This document shows positions 22,345 to 36,088 of a DNA stretch of 64,000 bases, in pieces. The DNA lies in NCBI GenBank assembly GCA_021234155.1, contig JAJEKV010000790.1, positions 26,500-90,499 of the forward strand, given 5' to 3'. Source of the DNA: Isoetes taiwanensis. Its lineage: Eukaryota > Streptophyta > Lycopodiopsida > Isoetales > Isoetaceae. A program made the translations under genes and the position numbers. Below the pieces are notes generated by a model, which saw nothing but the letters and a program-made list of their open reading frames with translations, had not been told where the DNA came from and did no database searches. Position 1 is the stretch's first letter; each line of letters begins with the position of its first letter.

Positions 22345-25110
22345 TCTTCAAGCACCCCCAATGATATCATAGCCTTCTTCCTGACATCCTGAGGTATTGT
22401 AATTCTCGCATTTCTAGCTGGAATAGTGTTTGGAGTCCATGAGTACAAAACACTTTCATAGTCTAGCCAAAGATCGGGATCACTTTCATTTTCTCCTCCA
22501 TCTCTTTGTCCAACAATCGACTAGCCACCTTTCTTTATCCGAATCGTTGGTCAAGCGACGATGACCGACACCACCATTCCACCCGCACATGGTTGAAGTT
22601 AATATTACCTTCTTCTTTGCAAATATCGAGGAGATAGTGAACCCCAACCCACCGGATATGTATCTAAATCTGGCGGCTTTACTACCACAAATTGGTGGCA
22701 TTCCAAGTCGATTGGAAGGTTCATAAGCATCCATGCCTAGAAACTTTGGCCTATTGTTCTTAGGGACCAACATAGTGTTTGTCGGAAGAAGGAGGAGCAT
22801 ATTGTTTATGTAATGCTACTTTACAAGTGTCATCAACATCCTCAAGACTGCTAAGGTCTTCCACCTAGTTTTAGGCAACCACCCTTCTTTCAATTCATCC
22901 GAGGATGTGTCTATCTCCTCCAACGGGTTAATCACCTTCTTCCATGTAAGCCACCAAGGCACGGTTGGTGTCATCCGGATTGGTTTGCCAATGCTTTATA
23001 TAGTCCTGGATTCCTTCCTTAGTCAATCCCAATTGCTTCACTTCTTCAATGGGTTTTAGAGCCTTTGGTTGAGTTAGAGGTATTATAGGCTTGCCATTCT
23101 CATCTCTACGCCATATTTCCTCCCCTCCTCTCCTCCTCCTCCTCGAAGGTCTCATCTTCCATTGGAAGATTGGAATCCCATCTCTCACCCAAAAAGTGAA
23201 CTGGGGCAGAGGCTGGAATGACCTTCAAGATCCAATGTATAACCATCCACAAAGCTCTTCCAATCGGGCACTTCTTCTATGAGAGAAGCTATAGGGTTTG
23301 GAGTAGTGCATTCATGCAAGATTTCCATTAGCCTAGGAAAGTTGGATTTCATCGCTGCAAGATACAACTATATTTGCCAAATAATGCATCCACATCCTCA
23401 TGGGTATGCCCGGCATAAGAAACCCTAAATTAACTCTTTCAAATATCCCCAATTGCAAATTAAGTAGGATGGGAAAGAAAACATCCACCGTTCTTATTTT
23501 GGCCAAAGACAATTATCAAGTTGCAAGAGAAACCTTTGGGTAGATATTGAGGTCTAGTGCGTTGAAGTTGAAGCTCCAACATGTTCATTAGACCCATGCT
23601 TCCTAAACCTTGCCTTCTTGAACTTTTCAATATTGTTAGGGTTTCCATCTAACAATGCTCTATGTAGTGCCCGGCTAGTCAGAGGGTCCGGAGGTGACCA
23701 TTGTATCCATTTTCATAGTTTTTCAAACACCTCATGATACTCCCAATATGAAAATGCGGACCATTACTCCACAACTCCAAACTAAAATGGCCAAGAGGGT
23801 TTGAGTCTACGCCCATGCAAGATTGCCCCGATCATTGAGAGATCCGTGAAGGGTATGATCTTCCACATGACTTTGGTATGTACTTGAATTGTGGAAGACA
23901 AATCTTTTGTTGGTCCATCTTGTCATGTATAATACATAAATAGTTATTGGGTTTCAATGCGGATAAAGTCCTCCACATCCAATAACATGATCTACATGAT
24001 AGTTGGTCATCATATGGTCCTTCATATGCTCCTTATCCTAGCCCTTTGACTAGGTTGCACAGTCTTATCAAGAGTCTCCTTCAACTTAGCACAAATTGCA
24101 CTTTGCAAAGTTGTTTGAAGTTGCTATGGTGACATTGAATTGAAATGCTTCTTCCATAACCTACTAAAGCTAGGGTTGGGATATTGGAAGAATTCCCAAT
24201 CTCGAAGTAGGAAATTCACTTCTTCCAAAAATACTCTTTTTGAGTACAATGTGATGACAACCTTTTCTCAACAACTGCTCTTCCCTTTTCATCCCTTACG
24301 CTTTTGTGTGGCATAGACTCTGATTGAAATCAATATATTTTTCAAATATCTCCCCGGCAGATAAAGGTCCTAGTTGTTGGTCTCAACAAACCATTATTTT
24401 CATGTAAAGCAATCCCGTTCCCCTCACTTTTTTTTTTGCCAATTATGCCATGAAGAAGTTGGAATTGCATGGATATTCTCGCCATGCTTTTGCACATATC
24501 CATTTGCCTAGCAAAGGGTATCTTTTTCTGTTTGGGTCTCTTTCATCCTCAAGTGCATGCTTTCAAGATTGTGTACATGTAGGTCCTCCTCTCATCATAA
24601 TTGTACTCTTGAAAAGTGGCTCTTGCTTCCACCAATTGTTCTATTGTAAAGAATTGCATACAAGCACTCCAACAACAATCGAGCCCCTAACCTTCACCAT
24701 TGTCTCAACGTTTGGTGTCACTAATCAACTTGGCTCTTTTGCTAGGATAATGTCCGCAATCGATACTTCTCCCCTTTTGCCTAGGTTTAGAGTTCCAATT
24801 GCCAATGGATCAATATCAAGGCGATCATTGTCCCCAACAACCTCGTGCTCAAAAAAATATAATCCTCCACAAATTGAACACTACTTATAGGCCATGCCAT
24901 GATGCAAGGAACCTCAATTGCTTGACACAACCAAAACATTCCTTGTCACCCAAACCTTTACCTTTCGGTTGTCTTCCAACATCGAAATTGCAATACCAAT
25001 ATTGTCTTCCCTAGCCTTTCATCATTATCGCCTTTGACCAGGGATCGCTAGCACAATGACTCCTTGGCCTACTATTTCCCTTGTTGCACTTGTGCATGAT
25101 TCTCACCTTC
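22345..25110 (-). pseudogene. decayed transposon-like coding region
   Basis: About 2.7 kb reads as protein on the minus strand when frame changes and a few stops are allowed. Landmarks from N- to C-terminus: a Cys-bearing passage near 25010-24900 (DVGRQPKGKGLGDKE then CFGC), NDRLDIDPLAIGTLNLGKRG near 24830-24770, LLRDWEFFQYPNPSF near 24240-24180, a CIIHDKMDQQK motif near 23940-23900, ECTTPNPIASLIEEVPDWKS near 23310-23250, QLGLTKEGIQDYIKHWQTNP near 23030-22960, and a tail near 22700-22490. Stops and shifts make it non-functional. The IIHDKMD motif and overall look recall large transposon proteins of plants and fungi, but I cannot name the superfamily. Confidence 0.5.
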
Positions 25111-27602
25111 TTGTTCCTCCATTGCACCCTACTATAGAGGACTAATTCGGGAAAGGACTCGGTGAGACACAAAACCTACCGATCACAAAGTTAAAGATAT
25201 ACAATGTATAAGAGAGAGGGTAGCCGAACATGGGAACAATATCGGACTACCCCAAAAAAGAAAATATGCTAAGGCATGATAAGAGGGCAATGGCGGGGTT
25301 CTCATCGGGATAAAACCCCGCTCTTTTCGGGTTTTCGAGGAAAACCCTAATGAGAAATGGTCGCCACCAACCTCGAATGTGTTGCCTAGAGAACAGAGAA
25401 ACCTGGGACGAGCTGGCAAACCAAAGCACGACTCCCAAACAACCGCAAAAACCCCATGTAACAACGAGGATGATGAACGAAACCAGCCAGGACTTAAAAA
25501 GCCGATTGGAAGATAGCTTAAAAATCAGAATACCAAAAACTCAAAAAACACCAGTAAAGAGTCAGGGAAACAAGCCTAGCCATAAAAAAGAATCCGCAGA
25601 TCAAGAAAGCCGGAAGAGATAAGGCATAAAATCGACAGAAAAAGAGCAGACAAAAAAGATAGCCACCGACAAGGTGGAAAAGCATCACCCGCCGGTGGAA
25701 AACATGATAAAGATGCATCACCCTCAAGGTGGAAATAAAAAGATCAAGCGCAAGTAAGGAGAAAAACACAGAAAATGCCAAGGAAACAAGAACAAGGAAA
25801 AAGCGACACCCACAAGTGAAAACCACAAAAAGAGCAAGAACCAATACTAATACAAATGAAAAGACGTCACGCCCCACGCTAAAGAGGGTGGGAGGGGGGA
25901 AGCTACGAACTAAGAAAAATCTGCCAGGAGAAGACGCATAACCGGCCCCGAGAATGGAACTAGCTAATAGGAAAATTCGCCCTTTCCTAATGGGCGATCC
26001 GATGGCTCCTGACGATGGGATTCCGGGAAAGGACTCGCGAGAGACACAAAACCGCCGACTACCAAAGGACTTCCTTAACTATAAACCCAGCGCCGCGAAA
26101 ACCTCCGTGTGTTGAGTAGGGTCGCAGCGACATTTGTGTGGAAGGAAGAGCGGAGAGAGCTAAGACGACAAAGAAGGTGAATCAAAATCAAATCGAAATC
26201 CAAAGCTGAAAGATAGAACTCCAAGTCAAGAATGAGGAGAAGTGCCCCAACCCTCCTCGCAAGATCCAAACCCGCAGATAACCGGCAGTAAAAACATCAA
26301 GGAGCACTACTAGATCATGACAGAAGAGGTTGTAGACTAGGTAAAGCGGACGGATTAAAAAAAAAAGCTAGGGCCATATATAGGGTCCGGAAATACCAAA
26401 GCAAAAAGACAACAGTGGGATGATAGCGGAAAACCAAAACGTGAATGACAATCGGAAGGGACATGATAGAAAAAAATAAGAACGCCTCGGGCTGAAACGT
26501 AAAATATAAAAAAAGAACTGAATGATAGGGTTTAATGAATGTGCATGACGGCTGAAGCGCTAAGCCGCACAACAACTCAAATCGATGTGAGCTTTAGTAA
26601 TGAGGAAATCAACAATACATGAAAAAAGAGATAGCATCACCCGGAGGGTGGAGAAAGCGCCACCCAATGGTGGAAGAAAAACCAGATAAATACAAATTTG
26701 CTCCATCTGGGGGAAAGAAACAACGCCACCCACAAAAATAGTCCAAGAGAAACTCATGTCACAAAATTGCAAAAACGCAATATCCGGCACATCTAAACAT
26801 AGCTAATAGCAAATATGATAAATAATAATAGCACACAATGCGATGATATCCCAATACACCGTGAACAAAGAGCTCAATCCGGTTAGCTAGAAATGTATGC
26901 CCCGACAAATGATGCATAAGGATAGCATAATGCACAATGCACAATGATAGCACAATTTACAGGTGAAAAAAGATCTCAACAACCAACTAGAAAGGAATCC
27001 CCAAGACAACTAGAATGCGACAAGACGCACCCCCATGGATGTGTCTAGGAAGTTCTTATATGAATACAAATCAGGGACGCATGTCCGGTGGAGGTTTTTC
27101 GTGATTCGAATGAGATCCACTGATCAAGTCCATGCATGTGTAGCCCCGACACATAGACAATAAGACAAAGAAGAAACTCAACCTAGGGCAATGTGTAAGC
27201 AGATATACAAAATATTCAAACCAAGTATAAGTCCAAACCCAAATACATAATATACATATAAGAAATGTCGCTATAACGAACAAAGAGGTGGAAAACAAAA
27301 TTAAAATACTTTAACTTCAAGAACGAGAATGCAACTTCATGAAGAAAACAAAATAATTAATGCCACACAGTGAACAAAGGAATCAACAAACACTAAAGCT
27401 CCCGGATGATCATGCCAAAAAAGAAGAAAAATCTTAAGCGCCAACCCAAATACTCCCACTCCACGATATGGGTCCAAAACTAAATACATAATATACATAA
27501 GAAATTTAGCCACAAAGGACAAAGAGTCGGAAAAACATGTCGAAAAAATACTTGAATGGGGACAGAAAAGGACTCAAAAAGTTTAACTGGAACGACAATA
27601 GA

Positions 27603-27709
<107 letters not shown>

Positions 27710-29635
27710 TTTTGGAGGCAAACCCGAGAAGAGGAAGTCAGGGTCGCTTGAAAGGATCAAAGGGCCAGGTTGACAAAGGAGTGGAGATGGTGATGGGTAG
27801 GACAGTTTGTGTGGAAGGAAAAGTGGAGAGAGCAAAAGTTGTGGAGCAAGGTGAATCAAAGGCAACCGGAATCTGCTAAGATAGAACTCCAAGTCTAGAA
27901 TGAGAGGGAGAAGTGCGCTTAACCCCCTCACAAGATTCAGCCGTAGATACCTGCCAGTCATCACAAGATGGATAGATAGATAGAAAAAAAAAAAGCGCTC
28001 GCTGAAATGTGAGAATAAAAAGACGAATCATAAAAATGAATGAATGTGCACGACGAAGCCGCGAAGTCGACAACAACAAGCACTCAAATCGATGTGAGCT
28101 GATTAGTAACGAAAAAAATCAATAATACATGAAAAAGAGAAGATAGCATCACCCTGAGAGAGGGTGGAGAAAAAGCCGCACTCCAAATGGGTGGAAGAAA
28201 AGCCATGATAAATAGAAATTTGCGCCCCCATCGGGGTGGAAAAACAGCACCACCCACAAAAAGAGGGAAACCACCAAAATTGAGCCAACTTATTCCAAAG
28301 TCATGTAAACACTAAAATGTGATATCTATCGATAAAACCACATATACAAACTCAAACCAAACAAGATAATGTATGAAAGAACATGAAATTCAATATAAAC
28401 AAACGAAGATAGATCATCGGATAGAAGCCGAACATCCCAAGATAAGGTACCCTTATTGCAGAACCCGTGAGGCATAGGGAGAAGTAAAACTTTTAACTAA
28501 CAATACGCTAAAGTTTGAGAAGGTTCCGAATATTGCCCACAAAAAACAACTCAACAGTGAAGATGACCTTCCCTAAAATGAGAAGACCGCTATCAAAATA
28601 GATCACGGAATGCAACATAGGGATAATAGCAAGGGAAACCACAAGAGGACTTTAAAACCTAAGGTGCTGAGAGATGAAAAGGACAATAGATGTAGAATAA
28701 TATGCCATAAGGACCGACCGCCCCATATTCAAAAAGCAATATACACATGCAAAAATACACCTCATGGAAAGCATTAATTATCAAGTGAAACCCATGCAAA
28801 TGCACCCATAAGTTCAAAAGCCAAAGCTCTCCCATTATCCTAAAGAAACTCCAAACCAATGGGAAAGAAACATGTCTAGACAAATTGATTATGTAACAAG
28901 ATGAATCTTAACAAATGACCCCAAAATATGACTTTAAGGAGTAAAATGAAATGCACATGGGTGCAAATGCAAAGAAATAGGAAACATGTGAAAACCACAT
29001 TTGCACAATAAAATGCCAAGGTCTATCCTTATGTGCCAAGCTAGAAACCCGCCAAGAGAAGTTACCTTAATTGTGGCGTAGTAATGTGTTCAACCTCAAA
29101 AGCACAAATGAGAATGAAGAAAGAGAATAAAAGAGCACCACAAGATTAGAAATTTAACATTGGCAAATCCCAAATCTTTGTCAGCGTGTGGTGAAGTTGA
29201 CAAAAAAGGCAACATAAAGCTAGACACGGTAGAAAAAGGAAAAATAAAAATAAAATAAAGATGTGCTCCAAAGAGCAAAAAGACCACAAAAAGGCCAGAG
29301 TAACAAACGAATGCCATAGTGCAAAAGGATAAGAAATGTAGTGTGTAAATAGAAGATCAAATATGAAAGAAACAAGATGGACTAAACAGACGAAATGAAT
29401 ATGGGTATGCATATAGTAGAATAGAGGAATTCGGATAAACAAAAAGTTGAAGGATGCGATGCCGGGCACGTAAGTAAACCAATATAAATCCCATAAGTAA
29501 AGAGGAATATGTGAGGAATGAAAGCTCTAAGGAAAAAATGAACAAAAGGAGAAAGGACAAACAAGCCCGAAACACGGACATGGAGAAGGCACAAACCTTG
29601 ATTGGGATGGCAAAGGAGGCCGGAGAAGGCGTAGC

Positions 29636-30046
29636 AAACTTACAAGGGAACCAACACACTATAAAGGTGTAAAGCCCTAAAAACTGAAAAAGAGTTGATT
29701 GTGAAAATAAAAATGCGGGGTTGACAATAACCTAGGAACAAGTTGGAAGTTGAAAATAAGTGGTGAGCGTGTATAACAACAAAAGTGGACGGCAACTTAC
29801 ATAAGGAAACAACACACTAGAAAGGTGTAAAGGCATAATGAATGGAAAAGAGTCGATTTTGAAAAGAAAAAACGCGTGGTGGTTGACACTAACCCAGGAA
29901 GTAGATGGAAGTTGAAATTAACAAGTGCAAACCGAATGTAACATTAAAATGACAAGAAAAACGTGGTGGTTGACACTAACCGAGTAGATGGAAGTTGAAA
30001 TTAACAAAGTGCAAAACCCGTAATGTAACATTAAAATGATAATGCG
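29636..30046. repeat. tandem duplications of ~161 and ~86 bp
   Basis: CAACACACTA then AAAGGTGTAAAG and a GAAAAAGAGT-GATT passage occur near 29651 and again near 29811 (about 161-bp period). The following GTGGTGGTTGACACTAACC, GTAGATGGAAGTTGAAATTA and TGTAACATTAAAATGA then repeat near 29875 and 29961 (about 86-bp period). Confidence 0.85.
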
Positions 30047-30099
30047 GCATACCGGGGTTTGAACCAAACATAAAAAAAGGCGTACCAACGGCCGCCGAA

Positions 30100-32040
30100 A
30101 AGGAGCACCGGCATGATAACGAAACCCGAAAGAAACAGTATTGTAGAAAAGGGCTTTGCCATGCACCATATAGGCAAGACAAAAAGAGATTGGTCGAGCC
30201 GGAAATTCGAAACCGCCGGTGACGCAAAGGAGTTAAAGGCGGAAAAGATATCGGAAAAGCCGCCATCGACAGCCGGCGATCTATCTGGCTTACGAAGGAC
30301 CAAAGAACGATTGGCGACCAAAGACTGGGCCGAACGCCCAGCTCAGTTCAATCCCATTCACCTCATCTGGTTGATCGCGGGTGTATTTCAATTTGTAGCG
30401 CGTGACAATGCAAGCAGAAGAAGAGGCTGTAAAAGTCCGCGGGTAAAGCAGGATCAAGAGCCAGCCGCCAATAGGGTTCCCGCTTGACTAGAAAGCAATA
30501 TCGAGATTTGATGACGCGAATCCCTTTGCTCCCGCATGGTGGTCGCCGATCCATCGCCATATTACCATTTTCACCTTCTGTGTCGGCCATTCCTTTCGTA
30601 GATTCGAACAAAGAGATCATGGATGGCTAATCTCGATACCATTGGAGACGGTTATGAAAATTCAGGAAAGGCTGGCTCAGGCCAATCGAAAGTAAAAGCA
30701 GAATCAATTCTAAAATCAAAAAACGGCAGCAATTTCACGGCATGCATGTAGTAAAGCAAGAATCGAAATAGAAGAATAAATGATAAAAGTATGAATCCAA
30801 ATCCAATAACAGAGATATCAATGCTCACAGTAGTCCCGATCTGTAATAAGAAATTAGCACATAAAAGACATGCATGAATCCAAAAGCGCTACCCAATGCC
30901 CCGGTAGTCGATTCATCCATTCATTCATACATCCATTGCAAAGAAAATCACGAAAAACAAATGCGGAAGAAAAGCAATGTCCGACAAAAATCCCAAAGAA
31001 CAAAACCAACCCATCTTCAGTTTTGCATGCCGAGAGCCTTAGTCTAGCATAGGCGTGATTTCTTCGAGATCATAGCGACAAAAAGAAACACGTAAGCAAC
31101 ACAAGTTTCTTTCTTCATTCATGCAGATCATATTGTGAACCATCTTAAAGACAAACGATGGCTCATCCTAGCTCTATTTTGCTTAATTTAAAGTTTGGTG
31201 AAAACCCGCTTGGTGAGAAGGGGCATTTCGGGTGTACACTGTGCGTGAAAAAAGAAGGCAATTAGTCTGCCGAGCCATGCAAATTCGCCTAGATATGATC
31301 CCAAACTAGATGAAATTCAGAAATACCGCAGATTCATAAAGAGAGAAGACACAATAGTGAATCCACCAAAAAGCACTAATCGAGCTAGATTATGCTCTAG
31401 CTTCCAAATCGATGGAGCAGCTATAAGAAATCAACAGAAAAGAAGAACGAAGATTTGCGGAATCATTCATTGCGACTCCTTGCTTGTTGGAAAAGCCGGG
31501 ACGATCTCCAGGGTCGGATAACAACGATTGGATCAGCTTTTGTATAGGGATTCACCATGCACAATCGAATGCATCAAGCGAGGAAAAACAAACCGCAAAA
31601 AGCAATAGAAGATTGTGGAAAATCGACAGTAGACGCTAAGAATGCTGAAACCTGCAAAAACAAAAACGATGGAAGATTGTTGAAAATTGATAGAATCTAC
31701 ATAAGCTAGTAAATATGTTATCATCCCTCTTCATAAGGATTTGATCACTCCTCCTGTGTAGATGCCTTGGCGGCTTCGATGGCATCAAATTGAACAAAAT
31801 AACAAATCTAAAACAAGGAAAGATAGAGGAAGAACGGTACCATACCATGCATGCCTTATCATCTCGTATCCCACCATAAGGACGAGAAGGAGATAGAAAC
31901 TAATGAAACATATGATGGCAAGAAGAAGCTTTTGAAGGGAAAGAAGAAGAAGATCCATTGAAAAGAAGGAGAAACAAAAAGGGGAATGAGAAGATTCATA
32001 GAAAAGAAGCGGGGAAAAGAGTGGGTGTAAGGAAGGGAAC
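30100..32040. other. GC-mixed part of the repeat block, no gene supported
   Basis: Between 30100 and 30620 the composition becomes less purine-biased, and frames of 85-124 codons exist on both strands, for example plus-strand 30113-30487 (KTKRDWSSRKFETAGDAKEL). Opposite-strand frames overlap and none shows a recognised domain. I do not call a gene. Confidence 0.35.
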
Positions 32041-32589
32041 CAAGAAACAATAAGCTACGAGAACTAAGAAAATGCTGCTGCGGAGAAGACGCCGATAACC
32101 CGGACTCGAGAATGGAACCAGCTAATATAGGGGCTCGCCCTTTTCTTAATAAGATCCGATGGCTCTGGATGATGGGATTGTTTTTCTTCAACATTCTTGC
32201 TAGGAGTTGGTTTTCATTGATATTGCTCTTTTCAATATGTTGCACACCATCTTTGAGTTGGAGAGGCACCATTGACCTAGGCAAATTGCACCCTTTTTAG
32301 TCAATGAGTAGGAAAAATTATTACACCATAAGATAAGAAAAGTAATTACATTTATGGAATATGTAGAGGTAAATCAAATTTTTTAAAAGCAAGAAATTCC
32401 TTGGAAATAGGTTTAATATAATAATAATAATGGGTATAAACGAAATCATTTAAAACAAAATTTTGGCAACAACAATAAATATATCCAAATTTTTTATCGA
32501 AAATTTGGATATATGATTACTGAAAAAGACATATAGCGATAAGGTAGGCATGAGAATTTTTATTATCCATAATAATATACCCTAGATGA

Positions 32590-32706
32590 TATAGGCCGGG
32601 CGGGAATTTAAATGCACCGGGCGTGTTATTTGAGGCAATCAATTATTCACGCTAATTTCTAATTAACCCTATATAAATCCGGTTCACGTTCTCAAGCTCC
32701 ATTCCT
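32590..32706 (+). promoter_or_regulatory. promoter-like module with TATA box, copy 1
   Basis: The block includes CCGGGCG, then GTGTTA, CAATCAATTATTCACGCTAA and CTATATAAATCC (TATATAAA centred on 32674), then TTCACGTTCTCAA. A closely similar block lies at 37520-37635 with the same order and spacing. Conservation around a good plant TATA box suggests a duplicated promoter, possibly carried by a repeat. An ATG lies 57 bp downstream. Confidence 0.5.
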
Positions 32707-32730
32707 TCCAATTTTTTTTTCTCGCGGGCC

Positions 32731-32916
32731 ATGAACCATGGCGTTCGGCCTCGGACATCAAACCTTCATGAAGAACCCGAGGTCTCCTTGAAGAGGCGCC
32801 GGATTGAAGACCCTGTTTCGATTGATTTTTTGTCCCAATTCTCCTCGATTAGATTAGGAGGAGGAAGAGGGAGGAGTTGGAGGAAGAGGAGGAGATGGAT
32901 TCTCAAGAATTCATGA
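32731..32916 (+). CDS. small Arg-rich ORF downstream of TATA module
   Basis: A 61-codon frame starts MNHGVRPRTSNLHEEPEVSL 55 bp after the TATA box and ends with a very basic, Arg/Gly-rich tail. The KRRRIEDP stretch looks like a nuclear localisation signal. The distance from TATA to ATG is right for a short leader. The second copy of the promoter module at 37.6 kb has no matching ORF, which weakens the case. Family unknown; it may be a truncated first exon. Confidence 0.3.
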   Translation: MNHGVRPRTSNLHEEPEVSLKRRRIEDPVSIDFLSQFSSIRLGGGRGRSWRKRRRWILKNS

Positions 32917-32919
32917 TCG

Positions 32920-34900
32920 CTACGCCCGTGGTTGGTTTGACACGAAGCAGAAATGAATAATTCGAAGCGAAAGAAGAGGGAGGAGAAGAAGGAGGAGGAA
33001 GAAGGTCGAGAATTGACCAATTTACACACACAATAGTTAGCGGGATGAAGCGAGGGTTTGCATGGCTGCCTCTTTTCTTTTCTAATGCACCTTTCTTTCT
33101 CTTTTCTTTTTCTAACCTCTCTTTCTTCTTTCTTGCGAGACATGGAAGAACGATGATGTAGATCGGGTGGCCCTCTTCTTTTTTTTTTTTTGTTTCTGCA
33201 TACGGGCATTTTTTTGTGATATTTTGTGAAGCCTTCGGGCATCTACTTACAAGCCATTCTTGGCATCTGTACATATCAATTTTGAATGAAATCAAATAGT
33301 TTTCTTCACAAACTTTTTCTTCAAACGGTTTTCTTCAAACAGTTTTTCTGTACATAGAAATATTTTGAATGAAATCAAACTGTTTTCTCCAAGCATTTTG
33401 TCTCCAAAGTGTTTTCTCTAAAATTTTGTCTCTGCATTTGTCTCAACAAAGTCTCGGGAATACTATAAATCAACCACATGAGAAATCTCTGATTCATCAC
33501 AGCAGTATAGGAAATTTTTCTAAACGACCTAAAACAATTCCCCAACTCAACAAGTCATTTTTTAGCCTTGATAATTTTGCCTTTAACACTAGACCTGTCC
33601 CATGATGGACCATTAAAGGGCATTTTGAAGGTTCACAAAAAAAATCATATAAAATCAAGAACGCAAAAACTAGCCAAACCCTTTCTAGGAATTCATATAT
33701 GGCAGTCATGCTTCACATAAAAAATACACAAAAATGTATCAGCTCCCATTCTTGTGAGTTATGCTCTAGCAAACCCAAGGGGGTCAAGTACCAAAAGCTT
33801 CATGTTCATACAAAGTAAAATTGTCTTGATGAAAAGATTTTTTTCATTTTTTTTGTTATAATGTTATTTTTCTACACGAGATATAGAGCAAGGCACAAAA
33901 AACTACATCTCAATTGGAACTCTGTGAAGGAAGATAGAGCAATTCAAACATGACAGGGTCAAAACTGTCTGCTGCCTTCTACAGTTGTGATATAAAAACA
34001 ACAACTTTGAGAAGGAAATTTATTTTAAGTTCAAATTTGGCATATAAGTAGTTCACGAGATCCTCCATCATAGAAAAATGTTTGTTGAGTTTGAATTTGA
34101 TGTTTTGACTTTTATTTCTATTTTTTATTTTAGGGAATTTATATAAATGGATAACATTGCTACATATGACTCTAGGTTGTCCTCCAAAAAATCACATTAT
34201 GAAACTTATAAGGATGTGAAACCAATGCAAAAACAAACTTGTAAAAAGAGCAAAAGACGTAGTAAAAAAAAAAAAATAAAAAACGATATCGCATTTGTCC
34301 ATTCTTGGTCCATAGTTCATTTAAAAATTGATAATATCCTTATGTTAGTCCATTTCAAGTTGAGTTTTGGGGACAGTAGCTTTTGGACCACTTTGTTTAC
34401 AAAAATATTTGTTGTTCATTATCTTGAGGATTGTACTAGAATAGATAACATCAATTATATTATATCTTCCATGTTTATTCTAGATTTGTGCTATAAGGTG
34501 TGACTTTACAAAATCACATCCTCAAAATATCCCATGTCAAGAAACCAATGCAAAAAGAACCAAGGAAAAATATGGAAAACATTTACTATAAAAAATAAAG
34601 ATAGACTGCTACTTGCAGTTGGTTTTGAACCATCATTGGTCCAAATGGTCAAAAGTTTGAAAATCATTAATGGTGCCATCTTAATCAATTTTGATCTCAA
34701 CTTTCACATATAGTTTACTTGTATGATTCTCTATAGGACAAAATTAATTGATTAGGAAGGAAGGAATAATTTAAGGGTAAGGTTGAAGCACAAAAATTGA
34801 GAACTTATAAGGTATTTATGACCAATTGAACCTACATGGAATTTTTACACCTTTCAAAAATCATATGATAGAAGCTAAAAGTCATAGTATCATTCTTCGG
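32920..34900. other. AT-rich spacer
   Basis: Low-complexity purine and pyrimidine stretches at 32930-33000 and 33060-33190, and repeated TTTTCTTCA/AACTGTTTTC phrases at 33300-33430. No gene is supported. The 118-codon plus frame at 34147-34503 has an AT-driven composition (poly-Lys) and no domain. Confidence 0.4.
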
Positions 34901-34916
34901 GAAATTTGGATAAGGT

Positions 34917-36077
34917 GACAAGATAAATGAAGTTACTTCAACAAGTTATGGAAGGTGCGGCTAGGCAAAAGCTGGGCTTCGCCCTTGGCCGGCGGCCTGT
35001 TTTCGTCTGAAACCGAACCGCGGTCGATCTTTGGAAGGGCCGCATTTTTCGGCCTCATCTAAACCTCCGCCCCTCTCTTGATTTGGGCAAATAAATGCTG
35101 ATGCAGAGTCCTTCGTCTCCCGAGTAAGTTCACGAGAACCGACCATAAGAAATCACGGAAAGAGGTAAAACCCCAACTAGGTCTTCGGCTTTGACCGTGA
35201 GGGTTAATAAATCAATAAATCAATAAGAATGCGTTTGGGAAAGCCCCGCACCGGCGCCGGGAAAAACGCCAGAGCTCATGAAAGGTACTCCGGTGCTAAG
35301 GGTTTTTTCATGCGCTTCACGTGGTATATTTTTCTTTCGCTAGTAGGTGTTGCTTCTTGGTGCAACGTAGAGGCCCTCCCTATCCCGGCAAAGGAGAGGA
35401 TTATGAGCGTGATGATGGCTGCTCAGATCACCGGAATAGGCTACAGTGGTTTGCCATGGGCTGCCACCGGCGAGGGAGACTAGGGAGGCGGGCATTGTGG
35501 GAATGAAGCCCATATCCTTTTATGCGATGGGATGGTTCCAAGAGGCCTGTCATCTTTTCTTATTGCTTGGAAGAAGGTTATACATGAAATCTGCGATAAT
35601 GGAATCGGCCGAAGTTAATGCGTATGAGCCTCGCTTGGTGGTTTGGGATATTTTTTGAGAATGCTTCAAGTGGCTCCTTCTCACTAAGATCTCTTATGGC
35701 CATTCTTGAATGGGAAGTAGCAGCCCAACCCTACCTTGATCAGGAAGGCGACGCGTATGGAAACAAGATTGGAAACTTTTATAGAGGTGGTGACCAGTGC
35801 GTAAAATATCTTATCGGGCCTATTGTGGAGCCTTTGTAATAAGGTCTTAGACCGTTTCTTTATAAAATTTAGCCTAGGAACTGAGGCCTTCTCTCCTATA
35901 GTATCCTATGGAGAAGAAGTTGAGAGAGGCTCCAAGTACTGGGCTAGAGTCTGGACTGCTTATCATGGATTGGAGAAGTGATAGCAGCTCTGGACTCACT
36001 GTATGTGTAAACACTCTTATCTTTTGAATACAATACAGATCATTCTTGCCTTCAAAAAAAAAAAAAAAAAAAAAAAA
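34917..36077 (+). mobile_element. 1.16-kb poly(A) retroposon with 11-bp target duplication
   Basis: The element ends in 24 A (36054-36077) after GAATACAATACAGATCATTC, a typical plant LINE or processed-transcript 3' end. It is flanked by a perfect direct repeat TTGGATAAGGT (34906-34916 and 36078-36088). A 3' poly(A) and an 11-bp duplication show insertion by target-primed reverse transcription. The body is GC-richer than its surroundings and has plus-strand coding-like stretches in differing frames: 35229-35483, then 35618-35839, ending YLIGPIVEPL and stop. I recognise no reverse transcriptase or named gene, so it is either a 5'-truncated LINE or a decayed processed pseudogene. Confidence 0.85.
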
Positions 36078-36088
36078 TTGGATAAGGT

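Noticed and set aside
34147-34503. 118-codon plus-strand frame
   Set aside because: AT-rich codon use with a poly-Lys run and no promoter, splice or domain support.
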